DNA of 64,000 nt, from the NCBI RefSeq assembly GCF_040566545.1, contig NZ_JBEWZI010000001.1:62001-126000 (forward strand), given 5' to 3'. The notes below the pieces were generated by a model. It made no database searches and was not told the origin of the DNA. It saw only the letters and a program-made list of their open reading frames with translations. The translations under genes were made by a program, and so were the position numbers. The stretch comes from Uliginosibacterium flavum. Its GTDB lineage: Bacteria > Pseudomonadota > Gammaproteobacteria > Burkholderiales > Rhodocyclaceae. Every line of letters starts with the position of its first letter. Positions within the stretch are counted from its first letter, which is position 1. Below are positions 7,576-15,034 of the stretch, in pieces.

Positions 7576-8667
7576 ATGAGCACATCCGAACAAGACCTTC
7601 TCGCCGCCCTCGGCGCCCTGACCGATCCGAACACAGCCAAGCCTTTTGCTGCCGCCAAAGCCATCAAATCGGCCAAGTTGAGCGGTGAAGCCGCCGAGAT
7701 CACCATTGAACTGGGCTACCCTGCGGCCAGCCAGCACACCAGCATCGCTGCCCAGATCGAAGCCGCCGCCACTGCGCTACCCGGCATCACCACGGCCAAG
7801 GCCAGCGTCAGCTCCAGGGTTGTCGCGCACGCCGTGCAGGGCAACGTCAAACTGCTGCCGGGCGTGAAGAACATCATCGCGATTTCCTCCGGCAAGGGTG
7901 GCGTGGGCAAGAGCACCACCGCGGTCAACCTCGCCCTGGCCCTGATGCAGGAAGGCGCCCGTGTCGGCATTCTGGACGCCGACATCTACGGACCCAGCCA
8001 GCCACAGATGCTCGGCATCGCCGACGCCCAGCCCGCCTCGGACGACGGCAAGACCATGCTGCCGCTGCTGGCCCACGGCCTGCAGGCCAACTCCATCGGC
8101 TTCCTGATTGATCCGGAACAACCCATGGTCTGGCGCGGCCCGATGGTCACCCAGGCCCTGCGCCAGTTGCTCTTCGACACATCCTGGGACAATCTGGATT
8201 ATCTGGTCATCGACATGCCGCCCGGCACCGGCGACATCCAGCTCACCCTCGCCCAGACCGTGCCGGTGACCGGCGCGGTGATCGTCACCACGCCGCAGGA
8301 TATCGCCCTGCTCGATGCGCGCAAGGGCCTCAAGATGTTCGAGAAGGTCGGCATCCCGATCCTTGGCATCGTCGAAAACATGAGCATCCACGTCTGCTCC
8401 AACTGCGGCCACGCCGAACACATCTTCGGCGCGGGCGGTGGCGAAGCCATGTGTGCGGATTACGAAGTGCCTTTCCTCGGCGCCCTGCCGCTGGACATCA
8501 AGATCCGCAGCCAGACCGACGCCGGCACACCGACGGTCGTTGCCGAACCGGACAGCACAATTGCCGCGACCTACCGCAGCATCGCCCGCAGGATTGCGGT
8601 GAGCATTGCCGAGAAGCAGCGCGACATGCGTCTGAAATTCCCGACGATTGTGGTCAATAAAGACTGA
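7576..8667 (+). CDS. apbC: Iron-sulfur cluster carrier ATPase (Mrp/ApbC/NBP35 family)
   Basis: A 363-residue P-loop protein that carries and transfers [4Fe-4S] clusters to apoproteins in the cytosol. The N-terminal ~85 residues form a MIP18/DUF59-type domain; the deviant Walker A GKGGVGKS follows in IIAISSGKGGVGKSTTAVNL near residue 108. The cluster-ligating CxxC is in HVCSNCGHAEHIF near residue 275. Length is normal for proteobacterial Mrp. It is preceded by a near-consensus IscR site, implying control by Fe-S status, and is followed after three bases by a cytochrome c gene, probably co-transcribed. Confidence 0.95.
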   Translation: MSTSEQDLLAALGALTDPNTAKPFAAAKAIKSAKLSGEAAEITIELGYPAASQHTSIAAQIEAAATALPGITTAKASVSSRVVAHAVQGNVKLLPGVKNIIAISSGKGGVGKSTTAVNLALALMQEGARVGILDADIYGPSQPQMLGIADAQPASDDGKTMLPLLAHGLQANSIGFLIDPEQPMVWRGPMVTQALRQLLFDTSWDNLDYLVIDMPPGTGDIQLTLAQTVPVTGAVIVTTPQDIALLDARKGLKMFEKVGIPILGIVENMSIHVCSNCGHAEHIFGAGGGEAMCADYEVPFLGALPLDIKIRSQTDAGTPTVVAEPDSTIAATYRSIARRIAVSIAEKQRDMRLKFPTIVVNKD

Positions 8668-8670
8668 AGC

Positions 8671-9045
8671 ATGCGCAGACGAGTCTCTCGCCTGGCCGCG
8701 CTGGTGACGCTGTGCCTGCCGCTGGCGGGCCACGGCGCCAACCCGGCCGAGGGCCGGGCGGTTTTCGAAGATCAGTGCGCGGACTGTCACACTGTGACGC
8801 TTGGCAAAAACAAGCGTGGCCCCTCACTGGCTGGCGTGCTCGGCAGCAAGGCGGGCAGCGCGCCGAATTATCACTATTCGGCCGCCATGGCAGCCTCTGG
8901 CATTGTCTGGTCGCCGACGCGCCTGACTCAATATCTGGCGAGCCCGAAGACCGACGTGCCGGGCAGCAAAATGCGCCTGCTCAGCAAGCCCAGCCCGGCC
9001 GAAGTCGCCGACCTTATCGCCTGGTTGCAACAGGAAAAGCCATAG
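8671..9045 (+). CDS. Small periplasmic c-type cytochrome (class I)
   Basis: A 124-residue protein with an N-terminal signal peptide (RRRVSRLAALVTLCLPLAG) followed by the haem-attachment motif CADCH near residue 36. The distal methionine ligand is most likely in PGSKMRLLSKP near residue 98, as in mitochondrial-type cytochrome c and cytochrome c-552. It would shuttle electrons in the periplasm. The gene starts three bases after apbC and is likely in the same transcript; whether the pairing with an Fe-S carrier means anything is unclear. Redox partners are not identifiable. Confidence 0.9.
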   Translation: MRRRVSRLAALVTLCLPLAGHGANPAEGRAVFEDQCADCHTVTLGKNKRGPSLAGVLGSKAGSAPNYHYSAAMAASGIVWSPTRLTQYLASPKTDVPGSKMRLLSKPSPAEVADLIAWLQQEKP

Positions 9046-9087
9046 CAGCCCGCATAGATCAGCTACGGTTTACAGGATCATGCTAAG

Positions 9088-9115
9088 GCAAGCCTGGTGC
9101 GGTTCTTCAGGCAGG
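9088..9115 (+). repeat. Possible half copy of the ~69-bp dispersed element
   Basis: GCAAGCCTGGTGCGGTTCTTCAGGCAGG resembles the right half of the copy at 18324-18392 at about 22 of 28 positions; key block GCGGTTCTTCAGGCAG. It contains the hemerythrin stop codon. The left half is not recognisable. Confidence 0.35.
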
Positions 9116-9508
9116 TTTATTCAAAACCACGGCCAGCGCCTTGTCCTTGGTTTCGATATGCCGGGCCAGCCAGCCGTAGAGAAACTGAAAGACGGACAGC
9201 GTCAACTTGAGACCTCCCTCGACCAGTTTGGCATGCAATTCACGCACCTGCGCCAGCAATTTGTCGTGCTCAGCCTTGTGCGCAGCTAACTCGGCGTACT
9301 GGATGCGATGCATGAACTGCTCCTCCAGACGGAAGTGCGCTTCGGTGCGCCGAACCAGCTCAGACAGGATGCCGACAGCCACCATCTCAGGCTGGTTTTC
9401 ACGCACAGCCAGACGCAAGCAATCAAGCAGATCAAACAACTCCTGATGATCGGCATCAATCTGCACATCACCCACGCAGAGCGCCTCACTCCACTGCACC
9501 ACACGCAT
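9107..9508 (-). CDS. Bacteriohemerythrin
   Basis: A 133-residue four-helix-bundle protein that binds O2 at a non-haem di-iron centre, used for oxygen sensing, storage or delivery in the cytosol. All expected iron ligands are present in order: His in DADHQELF, His and Glu in EAHFRLEEQFMH, two His in HKAEHDKL, and His/Asp in LARHIETKDKAL. I use the ATG at 9508 (MRVVQWSEAL), which follows a G-rich ribosome site and matches the family start; a GTG at 9568 would add 20 unlikely residues. It diverges from rquA; a GCCT tetranucleotide tract lies between them. Confidence 0.9.
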   Translation of the reverse strand: MRVVQWSEALCVGDVQIDADHQELFDLLDCLRLAVRENQPEMVAVGILSELVRRTEAHFRLEEQFMHRIQYAELAAHKAEHDKLLAQVRELHAKLVEGGLKLTLSVFQFLYGWLARHIETKDKALAVVLNKPA

Positions 9509-9573
9509 CGCTGCCCCCAACAATAAACCCGCCACCCAAGAACCCAGTCGGAACGTATCGTGACGCACGCACC

Positions 9574-9597
9574 GCCTGCCTGCCTGCCTGCCTGCCT
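9574..9597. repeat. GCCT tetranucleotide tract, six copies
   Basis: Six exact tandem copies of GCCT fill this 24-base stretch in the divergent region between the hemerythrin and rquA start codons. Such tracts vary in copy number by slipped-strand mispairing. It lies 66 bases upstream of the hemerythrin ATG and 106 upstream of rquA, so length changes would alter promoter spacing rather than a reading frame. Confidence 0.9.
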
Positions 9598-9702
9598 GAC
9601 GCAGATGTTAATGCGCTGGATCGCGATTTTTTTTGGGCCAGCGCAAGTCCTCACGAATTACTAACTGCTATCGTCCTGAGCGTCTGCAACAGGTTTCACG
9701 CT

Positions 9703-10461
9703 ATGATCGACACAACTTACGAGACTGCTGAACAAGATCGGCAGCTTGCCCGCCCAGCGCCCAAACACGGCCATCCAGCCCCCTGTACTGATATGCCTGC
9801 ATACATGACCGAAGTCTATGACTGGGCCTATGTCAATCCGGCCTGGGTGCGCTGGCTGGATCACAATCTGGTCGTCAAGACTCTGCTGTTCGGCAATGAT
9901 CGACGTCTGATGCGCCGCTACCTCGCGCGCATTCGACCCGGCATGCGCGTCTGGCAAGTGGCCCATGTATATGGCGATCTCGTCCATCTCGCCGCGCAGG
10001 CCACAGGGACAACAGGCTGCTTCCATCTGACCGACGTGACGCCCATCCAGATTGCGCATGCGCATACCAAGCTCGACGCACTGCCCTGGGCCAAGGTGAT
10101 GCGTCAGGATGCGGGCCTGCATAGGGGTGAAACCGGGACGGCTTACGACCTGATCTGCAGCTTCTTCCTGCTCCATGAAGTCCCCGATCATTGGAAACGC
10201 GCCATCGTCGACAACATGCTGGGACAAATGCCTGCACATGGCGAAGTCCTGTTCGTGGATTACCACGCTCCAGCGCGCTGGCAGCCAATCCGCTACATCC
10301 TGAAATGGGTCAACCGCCTGCTCGAACCCTTTGCCGAAGCGCTGTGGGATCACGAAATTTCGCACTTCGCCAGCGAACCCGAACGCTTTGAATGGCGCAA
10401 GGAAACGGTGTTTGGCGGGGTGTATCAGGTCGTGAGCGTCAAACACAAACAAATCGCCTGA
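9703..10461 (+). CDS. rquA: Rhodoquinone biosynthesis protein RquA
   Basis: Converts ubiquinone to rhodoquinone, the low-potential quinone used for anaerobic respiration (fumarate reduction) in Rhodospirillum rubrum and some other proteobacteria. The 252-residue protein has a class-I methyltransferase-like fold, but the position of motif I reads RVWQVAHVYGDL instead of the usual acidic-residue/GxGxG loop. The blocks EVYDWAYVNP, VVKTLLFGNDRRLMRRYL, CSFFLLHEVPD, VDYHAPARWQPI and a C-terminal FGGVYQVV match RquA proteins as I remember them. The first ~30 residues are variable; MPAYMTEVYDW (start 9793) is an alternative start. Recognition is by eye. Confidence 0.85.
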   Translation: MIDTTYETAEQDRQLARPAPKHGHPAPCTDMPAYMTEVYDWAYVNPAWVRWLDHNLVVKTLLFGNDRRLMRRYLARIRPGMRVWQVAHVYGDLVHLAAQATGTTGCFHLTDVTPIQIAHAHTKLDALPWAKVMRQDAGLHRGETGTAYDLICSFFLLHEVPDHWKRAIVDNMLGQMPAHGEVLFVDYHAPARWQPIRYILKWVNRLLEPFAEALWDHEISHFASEPERFEWRKETVFGGVYQVVSVKHKQIA

Positions 10462-10525
10462 TTTACTGCGATCCTGTCCAAGTGGGCAATTCCGCATCAA
10501 AGTCAGCTGCAGCGCCCAAAACCTC

Positions 10526-10554
10526 TTGCCAAGGCTCAGGCAAAGGCCCATATT
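10526..10554 (+). promoter_or_regulatory. Candidate sigma-70 promoter of the cold-shock gene
   Basis: TTGCCA (10526-10531), 17 bases, CATATT (10549-10554). It would start transcription near 10561 and give a leader of about 75 bases carrying the hairpins at 10562-10598. Sequence match only. Confidence 0.4.
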
Positions 10555-10561
10555 TCCGGGC

Positions 10562-10603
10562 ACGAATTCGACTTTGAATTCGTACCGACCGGGCCCGGCC
10601 CGG
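10562..10603 (+). promoter_or_regulatory. Structured leader of the cold-shock gene: two adjacent hairpins
   Basis: ACGAATTC and GAATTCGT (10562-10569, 10576-10583) form a perfect 8-bp stem with a 6-base loop. Next to it CCGGG and CCCGG (10589-10593, 10599-10603) can form a GC stem, followed by a T-rich tract that includes a run of nine T (10614-10622). Could be an RNA thermosensor-type leader, or the last stem plus T tract could terminate rquA transcripts. Confidence 0.4.
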
Positions 10604-10635
10604 ATTTTTGTACTTTTTTTTTGGATGCATCGAAC

Positions 10636-10839
10636 ATGGCAACTGGTATCGTCAAGTGGTTCAACGACGCTAAGGGTTTTGGTTTCATCACGCCGGACGG
10701 TGGTGGCGAAGACCTTTTCGCTCACTTCTCCGCAATTGAATCCAAAGGTTTCCGCTCACTGGCTGAAAATCAGCGCGTGAGCTTCGAAATCACCGAAGGC
10801 CCGAAGGGCAAACAGGCTTCCAGCATCCGCGTTGATTAA
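10636..10839 (+). CDS. Cold-shock protein (CspA family)
   Basis: A 67-residue single cold-shock domain that binds single-stranded RNA and DNA and melts mRNA structure. RNP1 is visible as KGFGFI and RNP2 as DLFAHFS; the protein begins MATGIVKWFND, the family-typical start, so I use the ATG at 10636. The leader contains two hairpins and a nine-T run, and a rho-independent terminator follows at 10861. Monocistronic. Whether it is cold-induced or constitutive cannot be told from the protein. Confidence 0.96.
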   Translation: MATGIVKWFNDAKGFGFITPDGGGEDLFAHFSAIESKGFRSLAENQRVSFEITEGPKGKQASSIRVD

Positions 10840-10860
10840 GCGGATCACTTGATTGCCTGA

Positions 10861-10888
10861 AAAGCCCGGCTGCGTGCCGGGCTTTTTC
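10861..10888 (+). terminator. Rho-independent terminator of the cold-shock gene
   Basis: AAAGCCCGGC, loop TGC, GCCGGGCTTT-type stem (about 10 bp), then a T run. Lies 21 bases after the stop codon. Confidence 0.85.
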
Positions 10889-10916
10889 TTTTGACCTTTG
10901 CTCTGCTTTCGAATCC

Positions 10917-11981
10917 ATGCTGCAACGCTGCCTCGCCACTGCGCTATTTCTCTCCATCCTCCTGCCGCAATTTGCCAGCGCACAGGATGATGCCCAAACT
11001 CTGAGTGCGCGCTACGCGCCCGAAGCTTGGCAGGCACAACGCCTTCACCGCAATGTGGAAGTCATGACAGTTGGCGAGGGGCCTTCTCGCGCTTACATCT
11101 TCATGCCACAGAACCCGGGCGCTACCCGCGCGCCGCTGGTGTTTTTCCACCACGGCTGGCTGGGCATGAATCCGAAGAATTTTGGCGGGCTGATCGATCT
11201 GCTGGTGCGCCGCGGTGCGGTCGTGATCTTTCCTGTGTATCAGGATGGCGATCAGACACCACCGCAGCGCGTTACCGAAATCGCCGGTCAGGCCGACGCC
11301 AGCGCACTGGCGCTACTACAGATGCGCTACCCGGAACGCGTCGACACCAACAAGGTGTTCTACTTGGGCTTTTCCATGGGCGCTTCGATTTCACTGAACC
11401 TTGCCCTCAAGCCCGAGCGTTTCGGCCTGCCCGCGCCACGTGCAATGCTGCTGATCGCCCCGGGCGATGCGCCTCACGTTGCCAGAGGCGCCCTGGCTGA
11501 AAGTATCATCGGGCGCGTCGAAGCCCTCCCCCGCAACTTGCCGACGGTACTGGTCGCAGGCATGGCGGACAGCCAGATTGGCGTGCCGACCGCACGCAGC
11601 ATCGCAGCGCGTCTGTGTCACCTGTCTGAGCAGCAACGCACTCTGATCCTGCTCCCATCCGACAGTGACGAAGGCGCGCGTATCCAGGCCGGTCATGGCT
11701 CCCCAGGCGCGCCGGACAGTCGCTACGACTTCCCCGATTCGCGCGCACCCGTGCCGACCAGCATTCCCGGAAAAAACGACTTCGAGGCCTCAGCCTCGCT
11801 CAACCTGCTCGATTATTACGGTTATTGGCGACTGGCCACGCGCCTGCTGGACTGGGTGGATGGCAAGGAATATCCCGAAGAGATTTTCAGTCGCCACGGC
11901 GTGGAAAACCGCTTCCTCGGCCGCTGGCCCAGCGGCAAGCCGTATGCTGAAGCGCTTGTCGAAGACCCCTGCCGGCGCTGA
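10917..11981 (+). CDS. Secreted alpha/beta hydrolase
   Basis: A 354-residue protein with a signal peptide (LATALFLSILLPQFASA, cleavage near residue 22) and an alpha/beta-hydrolase fold. The nucleophile elbow is GFSMG near residue 148 (VFYLGFSMGASISL), and FFHHGWLGMNP near residue 78 forms the oxyanion-hole region. It resembles dienelactone-hydrolase or polyester-depolymerase-like exported esterases, but the substrate is unknown. The stop codon TGA abuts the stop of the convergent SGNH gene (TGATCA palindrome at 11979-11984). No operon partners on its strand. Confidence 0.8.
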   Translation: MLQRCLATALFLSILLPQFASAQDDAQTLSARYAPEAWQAQRLHRNVEVMTVGEGPSRAYIFMPQNPGATRAPLVFFHHGWLGMNPKNFGGLIDLLVRRGAVVIFPVYQDGDQTPPQRVTEIAGQADASALALLQMRYPERVDTNKVFYLGFSMGASISLNLALKPERFGLPAPRAMLLIAPGDAPHVARGALAESIIGRVEALPRNLPTVLVAGMADSQIGVPTARSIAARLCHLSEQQRTLILLPSDSDEGARIQAGHGSPGAPDSRYDFPDSRAPVPTSIPGKNDFEASASLNLLDYYGYWRLATRLLDWVDGKEYPEEIFSRHGVENRFLGRWPSGKPYAEALVEDPCRR

Positions 11982-13157
11982 TCAGAACGCCTTGCCAAGC
12001 TCCTCTTCCACGACCGAAGTCGTCGGAACGCCAAGCCTCTGCGGGGTCGCCATGGATGTCGCGGATGCCAGAGGACGGGCCAGCGGCGCCGTACGCACCA
12101 GCCAATCGCGAATCGGTACCAGCAGGTAGCCAGCGCCCTCATCCGTCATGTGGATGCCGTCATCCGCGCGCATCTTGATCAGCTTGCCATGCTCGTTTGC
12201 GCGGTACTGCGCGAAGGCATTGTCGGCGTAACCCAGCGTCGGATTCGGGTCCAGCCAGGTAACTGCCGGATAGCGCTGCAATTCCGCCCGCACCAGCGCA
12301 TTCATATGCAGCATCTTCTGCGCGAAACGCCGCTCCTTCATGACCGGCATGCCGACCCACAGCACCCGCGCCTGCTGTTTGAGCAGCATGTCTAGATAAG
12401 CCGTCAGGCGCGCGCGATAAAACTCATCCCACTCTGGCGAGCCGAACTCCAGCACCTTCTTGCCGACCTGCACATTCTGTCCGTCATTCGCGCCGAGCGC
12501 ACAAATCACCAACTGCGGCTGCGCCGAGCCAAGCATCTGCGGATATTGCTGCAACCAGTCATAAACCTCGGGTCGCGCCAGGCCCGTACCGGATCGATAC
12601 GCGCGCAGCAAGCGCACGCCCTTGTCGGCAACCAGACCACGTGACAACGCGGGCGCCAGACCCACCGCCATCATCGAGTCACCCGCCAGGGCGACCTGCA
12701 GACCCGCGCCAGCCTCCACCGGCATGGATTGCGTCGTCGCGGGCAAAAACGGTGCGCGCGTCACCAACAACTCGGGCTCGAAATCTTCCCGTGCCTCTGG
12801 ACTTACCAGCATCGGCACTCGCACCAAAGGCGCTTGCGCAGCCTCGACAGAAACCGGCAGCACACCAACACTTGCCAGATCAATCTCGGCCAAAGGCACC
12901 GCAGTACTTGAACCCAGCATCAACGGGGCCAATTCCGCCTTGGCCTGCAGAACAGAGAACCGCACCACACCCAGCCCCAGCGGCTGCAGCCAGCGCTTCC
13001 AGGCCGCAGTCGCCGTCACGGCCTGCTCACGCAATGGCCCCACGCCAAGGCGCTCGGCCCAGATGTACAAGCCATCCACCTCCAGCAGCGCGCCAAACAG
13101 CAACGCAACCAGGAGTGTCAGAAACATTCGCGAGAGGGATTCGTATCGGCGCAGCAT
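11982..13157 (-). CDS. Membrane-anchored SGNH-type acyl-transferase/esterase (partner of MBOAT)
   Basis: A 391-residue protein with one N-terminal membrane segment (MFLTLLVALLFGALLEV) and a periplasmic SGNH/GDSL-like domain. Block I is GDSMMAVGLAPAL, block III is CALGANDGQNV, and the catalytic Asp/His pair is in DGIHMTDEGAGYL near the C-terminus. This arrangement matches DUF459/AlgX-like proteins that act with an MBOAT acyltransferase in acetylating surface polysaccharides. The MBOAT gene ends two bases upstream, so they are one operon. A proline/glutamate-rich linker separates membrane anchor and catalytic domain. Confidence 0.82.
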   Translation of the reverse strand: MLRRYESLSRMFLTLLVALLFGALLEVDGLYIWAERLGVGPLREQAVTATAAWKRWLQPLGLGVVRFSVLQAKAELAPLMLGSSTAVPLAEIDLASVGVLPVSVEAAQAPLVRVPMLVSPEAREDFEPELLVTRAPFLPATTQSMPVEAGAGLQVALAGDSMMAVGLAPALSRGLVADKGVRLLRAYRSGTGLARPEVYDWLQQYPQMLGSAQPQLVICALGANDGQNVQVGKKVLEFGSPEWDEFYRARLTAYLDMLLKQQARVLWVGMPVMKERRFAQKMLHMNALVRAELQRYPAVTWLDPNPTLGYADNAFAQYRANEHGKLIKMRADDGIHMTDEGAGYLLVPIRDWLVRTAPLARPLASATSMATPQRLGVPTTSVVEEELGKAF

Positions 13158-13159
13158 TT

Positions 13160-14572
13160 TCAGAACTGGAAGTAAATGAAGGGTGCCGGCTCGCTCGGTC
13201 CGAGGACTTCAATCAACACCAACAATCCCGCGAAAGCCGCTCCACGCAACACAGGCTGCATACGGACTCCAGCCAGTTGCAAACGCAGCATCCAGCGCGA
13301 CGGCACATACTGCAAGCCAATTCCGGCGAGTACGCAAAGCAGCGGACCAGTCGGCAAATCCATCGTCCACACCCCGCGCCACAGCCGCTCCAGAACCGCC
13401 AGAGCCGAGGCAAAATCGGCGCAACGGAAAAACACCCAGCCCAGACATACCGCATGAAACAGCAGCAGGCGCGCACACCAGCGCCACCAGACAGACTCAC
13501 GCCAGGCGCCTCCACGGGTGCGCCAGAAACCGTCCCACTCACGATGCACCATCAGCATCAAGCCGTGCCAACCGCCCCACACGACAAAATTCCACGCCGC
13601 ACCGTGCCACAAGCCACCCAGCAACATTGTCAGCAATAAATTCAAGGATGTACGCCAATGCCCGGCGCGCGATCCGCCGAGCGAGATATACAGATAGTCG
13701 CGCAACCAGTTCGACAAGGATATGTGCCAACGCCGCCAGAACTCCTGCGGCGAAGCCGCCGTATAAGGCGCATTGAAGTTGTCGGGAAAGCGATAGCCGA
13801 GCAACAACGCACAGCCAATGGCGATATCGGTGTAACCGGAAAAATCACAGTAAATCTGTGCCGCGTAGCCATAAATGCCCAGCAGCACCTGGCTTGCGGT
13901 CATCGCCGCCGGGTTCGCAAAGACATCATCGACCAGCAAGGTAGACAAGGTATTGGCGATCACCACCTTCTTGAACAGACCACCCACAATCAGCAACAGC
14001 GCGCGCGAAGTATCGATGCGCGCAGGATCAGGCGCCTGGCGCAATTGCGGCAAAAACGTCGAAGCCCGCAGGATCGGGCCGGCAATCAACTGCGGAAAAA
14101 AGGCTACGTAGAGCAGCGCATCACCCAGCGGTACCGGCTCATCAAGCTTGCCACGCAACGCATCCATCATTAAGGAGATGGCGTGAAAGGTCATGAAAGA
14201 GATCCCCAAGGGCAACAAAGGGGAATCAATTTCGAGCGGCAGGATCAGGCCATTCAAGGCGGCCAGATCGATCAGGCTCTCCAGGAAAAATGCGCTGTAC
14301 TTGTAATAGCCAAGAACACCAAGACACCCCAGCACGCCCAGCAGCAACCACAAGCGTGGCCGGGCGCCGTGCTGGATGCCACGCGTGGCAATCCAGCCCC
14401 ACAGTGAAATACCGAACAGCAAGGGCACGAAGCGCCAATCCCAGAAGCCGTAAAACACATAACTCAGCGCCAGCAGCAACAGCTTGTGCGCGGCATGCCA
14501 ACGCAGGCAGCCCCACGCCAACAACAGGGAAACCAAAAAAAACAGCGCGTATTCAAACGTCGGAAACAGCAT
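13160..14572 (-). CDS. MBOAT-family O-acyltransferase (AlgI-like)
   Basis: A 470-residue polytopic inner-membrane protein that moves an acyl (usually acetyl) group across the membrane for polysaccharide O-acylation. The catalytic histidine region is GGLWHGAAWNFVVWGGWHG, preceded by the conserved EFWRRWHISLSNWLRDYLY block. The start at 14572 (MLFPTFEYALFF) is the family-typical one; a start at 14620 adds 16 non-hydrophobic residues. It heads an operon with the SGNH protein. Glycan target and acyl group are unknown; no glycosyltransferase genes are close by, so the acceptor is made elsewhere. Confidence 0.9.
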   Translation of the reverse strand: MLFPTFEYALFFLVSLLLAWGCLRWHAAHKLLLLALSYVFYGFWDWRFVPLLFGISLWGWIATRGIQHGARPRLWLLLGVLGCLGVLGYYKYSAFFLESLIDLAALNGLILPLEIDSPLLPLGISFMTFHAISLMMDALRGKLDEPVPLGDALLYVAFFPQLIAGPILRASTFLPQLRQAPDPARIDTSRALLLIVGGLFKKVVIANTLSTLLVDDVFANPAAMTASQVLLGIYGYAAQIYCDFSGYTDIAIGCALLLGYRFPDNFNAPYTAASPQEFWRRWHISLSNWLRDYLYISLGGSRAGHWRTSLNLLLTMLLGGLWHGAAWNFVVWGGWHGLMLMVHREWDGFWRTRGGAWRESVWWRWCARLLLFHAVCLGWVFFRCADFASALAVLERLWRGVWTMDLPTGPLLCVLAGIGLQYVPSRWMLRLQLAGVRMQPVLRGAAFAGLLVLIEVLGPSEPAPFIYFQF

Positions 14573-15034
14573 GCGGCGGGACAATCGAGGCAAGGTGAAA
14601 TGCGGCGCACATGTTACCAAACCAGGGCCGGAAAGGCCGACTCAGCGGAGGATTCATGACTCCCTCCGTCGCCTTGAGGCCAAAAACCCTTGATTCAAGC
14701 GTGGCAACTTCCGGGAGTTCAACCAGAAAACAACGCCACACCTCCAAAAACTGCCTGACGCGATGCAAAAAGCATCGAAAAAATTCTTATATTTCAACAC
14801 CATAAGAATGGTGCAGTGCACCTTCACATTCCTTTATAACAAGATCCGAACATTCGATTCGGTTTTCCCGAACGCACCCACTAGGATTACGGGTATTAAC
14901 AGTAGCGGTGCGGCTTGCCAAAAGAACCATCAGAATCACAGCGCCGATGCCGATAATGCATATTTACGATAAAAATACAGCAACGCCCGACCAAGACAGA
15001 CAACAAGTTTCGATTTAATTCACTGGAGGCTCTA
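14573..15034. other. Gene-free region between the MBOAT and pflB genes
   Basis: A 462-base divergent region holding the control elements of both genes. It has a lower GC content than its surroundings and contains three inverted repeats in a row (14761-14822). GGAGG at 15025-15029 is the pflB ribosome site. I see no canonical FNR box (TTGAT-N4-ATCAA) and no convincing small gene. Confidence 0.6.
14761..14822. repeat. Three consecutive inverted repeats upstream of pflB
   Basis: CGATGC-AAAAA-GCATCG (14761-14777), ATTCTTAT-N11-ATAAGAAT (14783-14809) and GGTGCA-G-TGCACC (14810-14822), all perfect. They sit 213-274 bases before the pflB ATG. The first stem is followed by an A run, not a T run, so it is not a terminator on the plus strand. 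Operator function is a guess. Confidence 0.6.

Noticed and set aside
9286..9654. Phase-variable reading frame switched by the GCCT tract
   Set aside because: The frame crossing the tract starts with GTG, has no ribosome site and has no family match; the hemerythrin is complete from its own ATG downstream of the tract, so the tract can act only on regulation.
14690..14700. FNR/ANR box (TTGATTCAAG) upstream of pflB
   Set aside because: The two half-sites abut with no 4-base spacer, so it does not match TTGAT-N4-ATCAA.
14761..14785. Terminator in the MBOAT/pflB gap
   Set aside because: The stem CGATGC/GCATCG is followed by A on the plus strand and preceded by T on the minus strand, the wrong side for termination in either direction.
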